This document shows, piece by piece, positions 1-6,269 of a stretch of 11,104 nucleotides of DNA. A model generated the notes under the pieces. That model ran no database searches. It was not told where the DNA came from and saw only the letters and a program-made list of their open reading frames with translations. Source of the stretch: Bacteroidales bacterium. Lineage in GTDB: Bacteria > Bacteroidota > Bacteroidia > Bacteroidales > UBA932. Position numbers and translations under genes: made by a program. Every line of letters begins with the position of its first letter. Positions within the stretch are counted from its first letter, which is position 1. The DNA is taken from contig JAKSKA010000029.1 in the NCBI GenBank assembly GCA_024401915.1, forward strand, positions 1 to 11,104, in the 5' to 3' direction.

Positions 1-138
1 ATGGTAAGGCCTTGCGAAGAAGAATCCTACATCTGTAGCTCTGGAAACTCTCTCGGAAGCGAGTATGTCGGAACGAAGCAAGCCTGCGGAGGCGAGCTGA
101 AGAGCGCATCAATGTGGATAGCGATGAAAGAAGAATAA
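1..138 (+). CDS. Doubtful small ORF, 45 residues, or the 3' end of a gene cut by the window edge
   Basis: An open frame runs from the first base (ATG at 1-3) to TAA at 136-138. It encodes 45 residues beginning MVRPCEEESY and ending MWIAMKEE, with three cysteines. Nothing upstream is visible, so the ATG may be internal and this may be the C-terminus of a longer protein. I recognise no family or motif. The frame has no signal peptide or membrane segment. It could equally be chance, because the surrounding 300 bases contain no gene I can identify. Confidence 0.2.
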   Translation: MVRPCEEESYICSSGNSLGSEYVGTKQACGGELKSASMWIAMKEE

Positions 139-157
139 TTGTTATAACCATTTGCTT

Positions 158-289
158 ATGGCAAACAATCCCAACTGGCCCGCCCGGACAGGAAAACCCT
201 CGGGAAAAGTAAGAGGGAACAATTCTCCGGCAAAAAGTAGAAAACTGAATCCGCTATTCTGCGGTATTAAGAGTCCCTTAAGGTGTTAG
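158..289 (+). CDS. Hypothetical small, strongly basic protein (43 residues)
   Basis: ATG at 158-160 opens a 43-codon frame ending at TAG 287-289. The product starts MANNPNWPARTGKPSG. It has nine Lys/Arg and no Asp or Glu, so it would be very basic, with Asn, Pro, Gly and Ser making up much of the N-terminal half. The opening Asn-Pro-Asn-Trp-Pro with Gly-rich basic residues looks like a designed small protein rather than random translation, but I cannot name a family. The leader is A/T-rich, as in Bacteroidetes, and no clear TAnnTTTG element precedes it. It lies 19 nt after the end of the preceding small ORF and could be co-transcribed with it. Confidence 0.3.
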   Translation: MANNPNWPARTGKPSGKVRGNNSPAKSRKLNPLFCGIKSPLRC

Positions 290-330
290 AGAGGGTGACT
301 AAAAAACTTAGACGTCACTACATTGCAGTA

Positions 331-524
331 GAGCGGTTGCGCAGCAAGTCGGCATGCAGTTGCCTCTGAGAGGCCTGTCCACCCCCGGACAGGGGCAGGG
401 GGAAGGGTCCGCCGGAGACAAGTTCCGCGTCAGCGGGACGCAGGAAACGGTGGAAGGGGCCGGAGCGAACAAAGTGAGCGGAGTCCTCTCAGAGGCAAGC
501 TGCTGCCGCTGCGGAGCTCCGCTC
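331..524. repeat. 194-bp imperfect inverted repeat folding into a rod: structured ncRNA or small palindromic element
   Basis: The two ends pair over about 40 nt each: 331-336 with 519-524, 340-345 with 508-513, 350-354 with 504-508, 356-359 with 500-503, and a perfect 14-bp helix 360-373 with 485-498 (arm TTGCCTCTGAGAGG). Inside, 374-380 pairs with 387-393 (CCTGTCC/GGACAGG, loop ACCCCC), and a GC-rich segment around 407-441 offers further short hairpins. ORFs crossing it look like by-products. A long closing helix interrupted by internal loops resembles a 6S-type RNA or the Bacteroidales-1 motif, but no promoter or T-tract clearly sets the strand, and the interior looks more branched than 6S. 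A MITE-like or intergenic palindromic repeat is the main alternative. No clear target duplication is visible. Confidence 0.6.
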
Positions 525-563
525 ATAAAAAAATAAGAGGCCGACCCTATTTTAGTCGGTCTC
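525..563 (-). terminator. Intrinsic terminator of the pepP-fabG-comF transcript
   Basis: On the minus strand a 9-bp hairpin (arms 563-555 and 545-537, one G-U pair, 9-nt loop) is followed by TTATTTTTTTAT across 536-525. It lies just 5 nt past the comF stop. The plus-strand side has no T-tract, so it is directional for the leftward genes. Confidence 0.75.
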
Positions 564-567
564 AACA

Positions 568-1341
568 TCATTGGTGTCCCACAAAGCCGAGGGTGATGAC
601 TGAGATCCGCACCTTCTCTCCGAGGACCGACCTCAGCGCCTCATAACAGGCGGCAAGGGTGGAACCGGTCGTGTACACGTCATCGAGGAGTATCACGTGA
701 GAGGCCCCGCGGAGCGCTGCCGAAGCCCTGCGCACGGCAAAAGCCCGGCATACGTTGGCCTTCTTGTCCGCCACCGCGAGACGTGTCTGCGTTTTCGTGC
801 GCCTTATCCTCTTCAGGGACTTGCCGTCCACATACAGCGCCAGCCCGCAGGACGCTGATGCAGAGGCTACGGACGCAGCTATCACCTCGGCCTGGTTGTA
901 TCCCCTCTTCCACCTGCGCGTCCAATGCAGGGGCACGGGAACGACGACCGAGGCATCGGCGAACAGGGCCGAGGATGCGATGCGCTCCCCCAGCAACCTG
1001 CCGAAGAAACGCCCGGACTCGAGATTCCCATTATATTTCAGGCTCCTGGTAATCAGGGAATATCCGTCAGCGCCCGTATAATAGAAGAGCGCGGCCGCAT
1101 ACTCGTAACGCCTCCCGGCCTTCTGGTCTATCGCAGCATTGAACCGGTCCGCCATAGGATTATGGCTGACACTCTCGAAATGAGTATATGGAACATCGGA
1201 CAGGCAGACCGTGCAGACGCAATGCTCCGAAGGGAGCAGCCGCGTCCCGCAAACGGTACAGACCCGCGGCAGCACCAAATCCGCGAGGGCCACAAACGCA
1301 GTCCTCAAATCGATCCTCAACAGCCTCTTGTCCGTCCCCAC
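568..1341 (-). CDS. comF: ComF family phosphoribosyltransferase-like protein
   Basis: The 257-residue product has the full ComF layout. An N-terminal zinc-ribbon has C28-x2-C31 and C43-x2-C46, followed by a PRTase-like fold. Conserved segments are VVVPVPLHWTRRWKRGYNQAE (residues 132-152), the basic KRIRRTKTQTRL (177-188) and the PRPP-binding loop VILLDDVYTTGST (216-228). ComF proteins are needed for uptake or processing of transforming DNA in several bacteria; their biochemical reaction is not settled, and the fold suggests a nucleotide or PRPP ligand in the cytoplasm. The start is GTG at 1341-1339, 16 nt after the fabG stop, without a clear Shine-Dalgarno sequence, which is normal in Bacteroidetes. 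It is the last gene of the leftward transcript. The family call is secure; the role in competence here is inferred. Confidence 0.93.
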   Translation of the reverse strand: MGTDKRLLRIDLRTAFVALADLVLPRVCTVCGTRLLPSEHCVCTVCLSDVPYTHFESVSHNPMADRFNAAIDQKAGRRYEYAAALFYYTGADGYSLITRSLKYNGNLESGRFFGRLLGERIASSALFADASVVVPVPLHWTRRWKRGYNQAEVIAASVASASASCGLALYVDGKSLKRIRRTKTQTRLAVADKKANVCRAFAVRRASAALRGASHVILLDDVYTTGSTLAACYEALRSVLGEKVRISVITLGFVGHQ

Positions 1342-1357
1342 CGTAAAACAACTGGAA

Positions 1358-2314
1358 TCAGCAGGACCAGCCTCCGCTTACATCGATCACCTGGCCGCTC
1401 ACATACGAGGACGCATCGCTTGCCAGGAAAAGAGCCACGCCGGCGACATCTTCGACAGTGCCTCCCCTCCTCATAGGGATCTCCGCAATCCATTTATCTA
1501 TCACGGCCTCGGGAAGCGAAGAAGTCATATCGCTGAGGATGAAACCCGGCGCAATGCAGTTGGCCCTTATCCCGCGGGGCCCCATCTCCTTCGCAAGGGA
1601 CTTGACAAGCCCGATCATCCCGGCCTTCGAGGCCGCATAGGCCGTCTGGCCCGGATTGCCACGCTCGCCGACGATGGAGGACATACAGATGATGCTCCCT
1701 CCCCTCTGGGTGGACATAGCCGGCAGGACGGCGTGGATATAGTTGTACGCAGACTTCAGGTTCGTATTGATATGCGCATCCCAGTTCTGCTCATCGAGAC
1801 GCAGCATCAGCGAGTCCCGGCTCATCCCGGCATTGCATACGAGCACATCGAGGCGGCCGAACTCCTCAACGACGCGTGCGGCGACATCGTGGGCGGATGC
1901 GAAATCGGAAGCGTCGCAGACATAGCAGCGCGCCTTCACACCGAGAGCGGAAAGTTCCGCAACAAGCTCCGGGCAGTCGTGACGCGCGGTTATCGCCACG
2001 CCAGCGCCTTCAGAGGCATACAGCCGCGCGATTGCACGGCCAATTCCGCGTGTAGCGCCCGTGATCAGCGCCACCTTGCCGTCATCCGGCGCTGCAGGCA
2101 ATCTCCTGCTGCCGGTGCGGCGCACGCCGTCAGAGGTGACCACAAGGTCATCCTCTATCCTTATTCCTCCGAAGCCGAAGCACTCCTCGAGCTTGGAATA
2201 ATTGATGAGCCCCTTGCCCTTCCCGCCGTTCTTCCAGCGAGAGATCAGTTCAGGGATGAAATAGATTCCGGGTTCATCGCTCATCACGTTGCCCTCCTCG
2301 AGCACGCGCGCCAT
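1358..2314 (-). CDS. fabG: FabG-type 3-oxoacyl-ACP reductase fused behind the C-terminal end of aminopeptidase P
   Basis: Residues 1-78 are the C-terminal end of an M24B aminopeptidase P, with DEPGIYFI (13-20) and GGIRIEDD (49-56) supplying the last two metal-ligand glutamates, E14 and E54. Residues 79-318 are a complete short-chain dehydrogenase of FabG type: TGATRGIG NADPH motif (85-92), CNAG (160-163, usually NNAG), N185, S213, Y226 and K230 as the catalytic tetrad, ending VSGGWSC. FabG reduces 3-oxoacyl-ACP in fatty acid elongation. The junction is direct (AAPDD-GKVALITG), with no stop or good start codon in between. The ATG lies 2 nt after the upstream TGA (TGAGGATG), which would allow reinitiation. 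TTG at 2105 or GTG at 2081 are poor alternative starts for a reductase alone. It may serve another acyl substrate; a second fabG elsewhere cannot be excluded. Confidence 0.88.
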   Translation of the reverse strand: MARVLEEGNVMSDEPGIYFIPELISRWKNGGKGKGLINYSKLEECFGFGGIRIEDDLVVTSDGVRRTGSRRLPAAPDDGKVALITGATRGIGRAIARLYASEGAGVAITARHDCPELVAELSALGVKARCYVCDASDFASAHDVAARVVEEFGRLDVLVCNAGMSRDSLMLRLDEQNWDAHINTNLKSAYNYIHAVLPAMSTQRGGSIICMSSIVGERGNPGQTAYAASKAGMIGLVKSLAKEMGPRGIRANCIAPGFILSDMTSSLPEAVIDKWIAEIPMRRGGTVEDVAGVALFLASDASSYVSGQVIDVSGGWSC

Positions 2315-2316
2315 CC

Positions 2317-3423
2317 TCAGGCTGCCGAGTCCGAGATGGCGTGACAGTCGAGGCCGATGTTGTGACCCAGGCCGTGAGGCAGGAACAGACCGGCAGCGCC
2401 AATCTCCATCAGTGCATCGATATCGCCACAGACGAAGCCGGCACCGGCAAGCCCTTCAAGCATACGGCGGCATACGGCAACGTTCACGTCATAATAGCTG
2501 ACGCCGGGACGGGCAAGACTGAATGCAAGCTCGTTGCACCCGTAAACGATGGAATAGATATCACGCTGGAGAGGCGTGAACACGCCTCCGGTCGGATAGG
2601 TGCGCGTGTGGTCGGAAGCATAATGGGAATCGCTCTCCGCACCGGCATCGACGACCAGGAGCTTTCCGGCGACCACGGGGTTGGCGTGACTGCTGCAATG
2701 GAAAATCTCCCCGTGCTGGGTCAATATGGAAGGGAAACTGGTGCCCCAGCCCTTACGGTACGCATATTCATCCATCGCCGAGACGATATCCTGCTCGAGG
2801 CGTCCGAGAGCGATGTTCCTGCGCGCCACGGTGTGCATCTCATACCCTATCTCTGCAATCCTGTCAAGTTCCTCGAGCTCCTCGGGACGCTTTATCAGGC
2901 GCATCGCGATCACGGCGTTCACGAGAGGCGCCGAAGCCAGGCTGCAGCCCGACTTGCCCCTGGAGAAAAAGTCTTCCGGAGCGGCTCCGACCACACCGGC
3001 GAGAAGATTCGCCGTATAGAGACGCGATGCAGGCAGGAAATGGAGTTTGCGGCCCGATTTCGCTGCGGCAGCGGCCCGGGATGAGAATTCAGCATAGGGA
3101 GCGGTATTCTCCACTCCTCCCTCCAGCGCCCGCTCGGCGACCGAAGGGACAGGCCCGGTCCAGATTATATCGTCCAGGTCCGCATCATCCGCGAAAACCG
3201 TATCTACGCCGGAATCCAGGTCCATAATAGCGGCGAAACGTGGTTCGTCAACTCCGAAGAAGTAAAGCCAGCTGCTATCCTGACGCCATTTGTAACAGCT
3301 GCCGCCGTACTGGGCCGGAGATTCGGTATTACCTACGAAAAGCACAAGACCGCTCTCAGCCTTCATCCTTTCCCTGAGTTCCTGCCTCCTGGCCTTATAT
3401 ATTCCACTCGAAAAAGCTGCCAT
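2317..3423 (-). CDS. pepP: Xaa-Pro aminopeptidase (M24B, aminopeptidase P), cut short by a frameshift
   Basis: From ATG at 3423 (a GTG 6 nt upstream is also in frame) the ORF gives 368 residues. Numbered from the GTG, it has an N-terminal creatinase-like domain (about 10-150) and a pita-bread catalytic domain with VVDAGAE (D261), SDHTRTYP (D273) and PHGLGHNIGLDCH (H352, H356, H363). These match E. coli PepP D260, D271, H350, H354 and H361. The frame then runs into a TGA. The expected continuation, HLGLGSLRMARVLEEG, is present in another frame starting at once, and the remaining ligands (two Glu) are in the next ORF. The family removes an N-terminal residue before proline using two divalent metals. 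As read, this product lacks two ligands and should be inactive alone. Losing one base (or gaining two) near the DCH codons explains it, so it is either a pseudogene or a sequence error. Confidence 0.85.
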   Translation of the reverse strand: MAAFSSGIYKARRQELRERMKAESGLVLFVGNTESPAQYGGSCYKWRQDSSWLYFFGVDEPRFAAIMDLDSGVDTVFADDADLDDIIWTGPVPSVAERALEGGVENTAPYAEFSSRAAAAAKSGRKLHFLPASRLYTANLLAGVVGAAPEDFFSRGKSGCSLASAPLVNAVIAMRLIKRPEELEELDRIAEIGYEMHTVARRNIALGRLEQDIVSAMDEYAYRKGWGTSFPSILTQHGEIFHCSSHANPVVAGKLLVVDAGAESDSHYASDHTRTYPTGGVFTPLQRDIYSIVYGCNELAFSLARPGVSYYDVNVAVCRRMLEGLAGAGFVCGDIDALMEIGAAGLFLPHGLGHNIGLDCHAISDSAA

Positions 3424-3444
3424 AGTCACATATTCTTACAATCA

Positions 3445-3474
3445 CAAAAATAATAAACTTTAGTAAGAAACAAG
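3445..3474 (-). promoter_or_regulatory. Bacteroidetes-type promoter for pepP-fabG-comF
   Basis: Read leftwards, TATTTTTG at 3452-3445 matches the -7 consensus TAnnTTTG exactly. CTTG at 3474-3471 is a near match to the -33 TTTG with an 18-nt spacer. The -7 box lies about 21 nt before the pepP ATG, giving a short leader. Confidence 0.6.
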
Positions 3475-3487
3475 TGTCAAAAAATCG

Positions 3488-3495
3488 TATTTTTG
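3488..3495 (+). promoter_or_regulatory. -7 promoter element for the DUF1549-DUF1501 operon
   Basis: TATTTTTG is an exact TAnnTTTG match on the plus strand, 22 nt before the ATG at 3518. No good TTTG lies at the usual distance upstream, so the promoter may be weak or need an activator. It overlaps the divergent pepP promoter region, so the two could share control. Confidence 0.5.
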
Positions 3496-3517
3496 TACAT
3501 CTAACCGTTTTTAAAGA

Positions 3518-4996
3518 ATGAAAACACTATTACTGCTCTCCATCCTGGCCGCCATCGGGAGCCCGAAGGCTTCGGAAATCGACAGGATAGTCGGCGAAAA
3601 TCTCAAAGCCAAAGGGCTGGAGGCCTCCGCCCAAAGCGATCCGGAAAGACTTGTGAGGCGTCTGTTCCTTGTAGCCACTGACCGCATACCGACAGAAACG
3701 CAGGTGCGCGGCTTCCTCAGAAACCCGGACAGGACGGCCCTCGTGGACAGCCTCGTCTCCAGCGACGGGTTCGTCGGGAAGCAGGTGCTCAAGTGGGGCG
3801 ACCTGCTCAGAATCAAATCGGAGTTCCCGAGCTGTATGTGGCCCAATGCCGTCCAGGCCTTCAACAAATGGCTGACCGACGAATTCCGCTCGGGCAAGCC
3901 CTACAACGAGTTCGTCCGCGACCTCCTCAGCGGCACCGGCAGCAACTTCAGGGTCCCACAGATCAATTTCTACCGTGCAGGCTCGGACCGCAGCTGTGCC
4001 AAGTTCGCATCCGACTGCGCGCTGCTCTTCCACGGCCGCAGGAAGGCTCCGTCAGAGTGGGAGCCGTTCTTCTGCCAGATACGTTTCAAGTCCACGAAGG
4101 AATGGAAGGAGGAGATACTCTGGCTGGATGTCGACGGGCCGGGAAGAGATGGGACTCTGGACGGCAGGAAACTGACGCTGAAAGAGGGCAGCGACTTCAG
4201 AAAGCCGTTCATAGACTGGCTCTGCGCCGACAGCAGCCACGACCTGGCCCGCGCGTATGCAGGCAGGATGTGGTTCTGGTTCACCGGCGTGGCCCTCGTG
4301 AGCCCGGTGGACGGGCTTGACATCGCGGAAGGGAACCTGTGCCCCGAACTGCTCGACTACCTCACCGAAAGCTTCGTGGCGTCCGGCTACGACGTGCGCG
4401 CTCTCGCCAGGGCCATACTGCTCAGCGACTGCTTCTGCCGCTCCAGCCTCTCGGAAAAAGGGAACGGCGCGGACAGGACGGGCTTCTCCCATTTCGCTCT
4501 CCGGCGTCTCGAAGCGGAGCAGATATGTGATGCGATATGCCTGATCACAGGGGTGTGGGACAAATATTCCAGCCGCGCTCCGGAACCGTTCACCAACTTC
4601 CCGGAGGGCACGCTGGCCATCGACGTGTGCGACGGCACCATCACGACGCCGCAGCTCGACATATTCGGACGTCCGTCACGCGACGTCGCGCTGGAAAGCG
4701 GACGCGACATCAGCATCAACCCCAAGCAGACGCTTTACCTGCTGAACTCCTCGGACATACAGGAAAAACTGAAGAAAAGCCCGTACATCTCCTCGATGGT
4801 GACAAGGACCGACGTGGACGGCATCATCGACGGGATATATCTCAGGGTTCTTGCGCGCCACGCCCTGCCGGAGGAGATATCCACGGCCAAGGAATGGGCG
4901 CAGGGCCATATCATCGGAGGAAACCCTAACAGAAGGCTGGCAGAAGTCCTCGTCTGGGCCCTCCTCAACACCGACGAATTCCTATTCCTGAACTAA
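3518..4996 (+). CDS. DUF1549/DUF1553 domain protein, short form without cytochrome-like domain
   Basis: The 492-residue product starts with a short signal peptide (MKTLLLLSILAAIGS). Residues about 20-190 match DUF1549 (PSCyt2): RLFLVATDRIPTETQVRGFL and ALVDSLVSSDGF, then KWGDLLRIKS and GKPYNEFVRDLLSG. Residues about 225-485 match DUF1553 (PSD1): DLARAYAGRMWFWFTGVALV (242-261), SPVDGLD, CPELLDYLTESFVASGYDVR, RRLEAEQICDAICLITGV and DIFGRPSRDVALE. These families are best known from Planctomycetes and Verrucomicrobia, usually in proteins of about 800-1000 residues with an N-terminal cytochrome-c-like PSCyt1 domain, and have no established function. Here that domain is absent and the CxxCH motif expected near residues 170-185 is missing. 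It is first in a tight operon, one base before the DUF1501 gene. Confidence 0.85.
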   Translation: MKTLLLLSILAAIGSPKASEIDRIVGENLKAKGLEASAQSDPERLVRRLFLVATDRIPTETQVRGFLRNPDRTALVDSLVSSDGFVGKQVLKWGDLLRIKSEFPSCMWPNAVQAFNKWLTDEFRSGKPYNEFVRDLLSGTGSNFRVPQINFYRAGSDRSCAKFASDCALLFHGRRKAPSEWEPFFCQIRFKSTKEWKEEILWLDVDGPGRDGTLDGRKLTLKEGSDFRKPFIDWLCADSSHDLARAYAGRMWFWFTGVALVSPVDGLDIAEGNLCPELLDYLTESFVASGYDVRALARAILLSDCFCRSSLSEKGNGADRTGFSHFALRRLEAEQICDAICLITGVWDKYSSRAPEPFTNFPEGTLAIDVCDGTITTPQLDIFGRPSRDVALESGRDISINPKQTLYLLNSSDIQEKLKKSPYISSMVTRTDVDGIIDGIYLRVLARHALPEEISTAKEWAQGHIIGGNPNRRLAEVLVWALLNTDEFLFLN

Positions 4997-4997
4997 G

Positions 4998-6269
4998 ATG
5001 AAACGCATCATATTGATAATCGCGGCCCTCTGCGCCGCAGTCACAGCCTACTCCCAGCAGGCGAAATCCGTCATCTACATCTATCTTGACGGCGGTTCGT
5101 CCCAGACCGACACCTTCGACCCCAAGCCTGAAGCCGGGACGGGTTACACCGGGAAATACACTACTCCCATCGAGACCAACGTACCCGGCACCAGAGTCGG
5201 CCAGCGTCTCAAGAAGCTGGCCACGATGGCCGACAAATACACGATCCTTCGCGGAATGTGCGACGGCACCAACGCCCACGAGACCGCCCACTACCGTATG
5301 CTGACCGGCGATATGACCGGGAAGGACATCGTGTATCCGTCCTACGGCGCTATGATAGCCTACAAGAAAAGGATGGAGTACGACAGCCCCATCTTCCCCT
5401 ACATCTGCATCACCGAAGCCTCGACGCGCTTCAACGAAGCCGGATTCCTCAACGTGATGTTCAAACCCTACGACACCGGAGGCAAGCCTGACGGCACCTG
5501 GTTCGACGTGAGCGGGATATCCAACCACGCAATGACGGACGAGCTGCTCACGGAAAAGCGGGAACTGCTCGGAACGCTCTGCAAGCTCGGGAAGAAGGTG
5601 GAGCAGACAGGTGACGTGATCGAAGCGGCACGCTGCCGCGAACAGAACTACGAGCTGATGCTCGGAAGCGCAAGAAGCGCCTTTGACATCAGCGCGGAAA
5701 GCGACTCCGTGCGCACGGCTTACGGGCGGAACAACTTCGGCCAGTCCTGCCTCGCGGCACGCAGGCTCGTGGAGAACGGAGCACTCGTGGTAATGGTGCG
5801 CTTCCGCGGCTGGGACACCCACAAGGAACATTTCAAACGTATGGACCAGCGGCTTGACGAGCTCGATGCCGGAGTGTCCTCGCTTCTTATCGACCTCGAA
5901 GCCAAGGGGCTGCTGGAACGGACGATAGTTGTCGTCGGCGGCGAATTCGGGCGCACTCCGAAGATCGACTTCGCACCTCCCTTCAACGGAGGGCGCGGCC
6001 ACTACGGCGCTGCATTCTCCTACATCGTGGCGGGCGGCGGCTTCGAAGGCGGACGCATCGTCGGGGAAACGGACGCGAAGGGAGAGAAGGTCATAAGCCG
6101 CAAGATCTACCCCTGCGACCTCTGGGCGAGCGTTTACAAACTTATGGGCATTGACCCGCTCGGCACCGTGGAGCACCCTGTCCTCGGGAATATACCTATG
6201 CTGCCGTCATACGGCCAGGAAGGCCAGAGCAACGGTATGCTTGACGAAATAATGAAGACTGCGCTATGA
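4998..6269 (+). CDS. DUF1501 domain protein (alkaline phosphatase/sulfatase-like), exported
   Basis: This 423-residue protein has a signal peptide (MKRIILIIAALCAAVTAYSQ, cleavage near residue 20) and a full DUF1501 domain. Typical segments are YLDGGSSQTDTFDPKP (29-44), TNVPGTRVGQRLKKLA (60-75), NAHETAHYRMLTG (92-104), FRGWDTHKEHF (269-279), GGEFGRTPKID (314-324) and GRGHYGAAFSYIVAGGG (332-348). DUF1501 proteins are related in fold to alkaline phosphatases and sulfatases; the conserved Asp, Glu and His positions fit a metal site, but no substrate has been established. ATG lies one base after the DUF1549 stop, and the stop overlaps the next ATG (ATGA), so translation is coupled. Pairing with DUF1549/DUF1553 matches the order common in Planctomycetes. 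A periplasmic hydrolase acting with its neighbours is a reasonable inference. Confidence 0.9.
   Translation: MKRIILIIAALCAAVTAYSQQAKSVIYIYLDGGSSQTDTFDPKPEAGTGYTGKYTTPIETNVPGTRVGQRLKKLATMADKYTILRGMCDGTNAHETAHYRMLTGDMTGKDIVYPSYGAMIAYKKRMEYDSPIFPYICITEASTRFNEAGFLNVMFKPYDTGGKPDGTWFDVSGISNHAMTDELLTEKRELLGTLCKLGKKVEQTGDVIEAARCREQNYELMLGSARSAFDISAESDSVRTAYGRNNFGQSCLAARRLVENGALVVMVRFRGWDTHKEHFKRMDQRLDELDAGVSSLLIDLEAKGLLERTIVVVGGEFGRTPKIDFAPPFNGGRGHYGAAFSYIVAGGGFEGGRIVGETDAKGEKVISRKIYPCDLWASVYKLMGIDPLGTVEHPVLGNIPMLPSYGQEGQSNGMLDEIMKTAL

Noticed and set aside
331..524. RNase P RNA, tmRNA or SRP RNA as identity of the structured element
   Set aside because: The universal RNase P segments (such as GAGGAAAGTCCGGGC), the tmRNA ends and the SRP apical sequence are all missing.
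308..571. 87-residue minus-strand ORF across the inverted repeat
   Set aside because: It reads through both arms and the terminator hairpin, is Pro/Ser/Cys-rich and has no protein features; the DNA is better explained as a structured repeat.
1211..2344. 377-residue plus-strand ORF opposite comF and fabG
   Set aside because: It is antisense to two conserved genes and has no domain; long antisense frames are expected at this GC content.
4965..6176. 403-residue ORF on the minus strand opposite the DUF1501 gene
   Set aside because: It mirrors the GC-rich codons of a clearly recognised gene, has no recognisable motif and no start context of its own.
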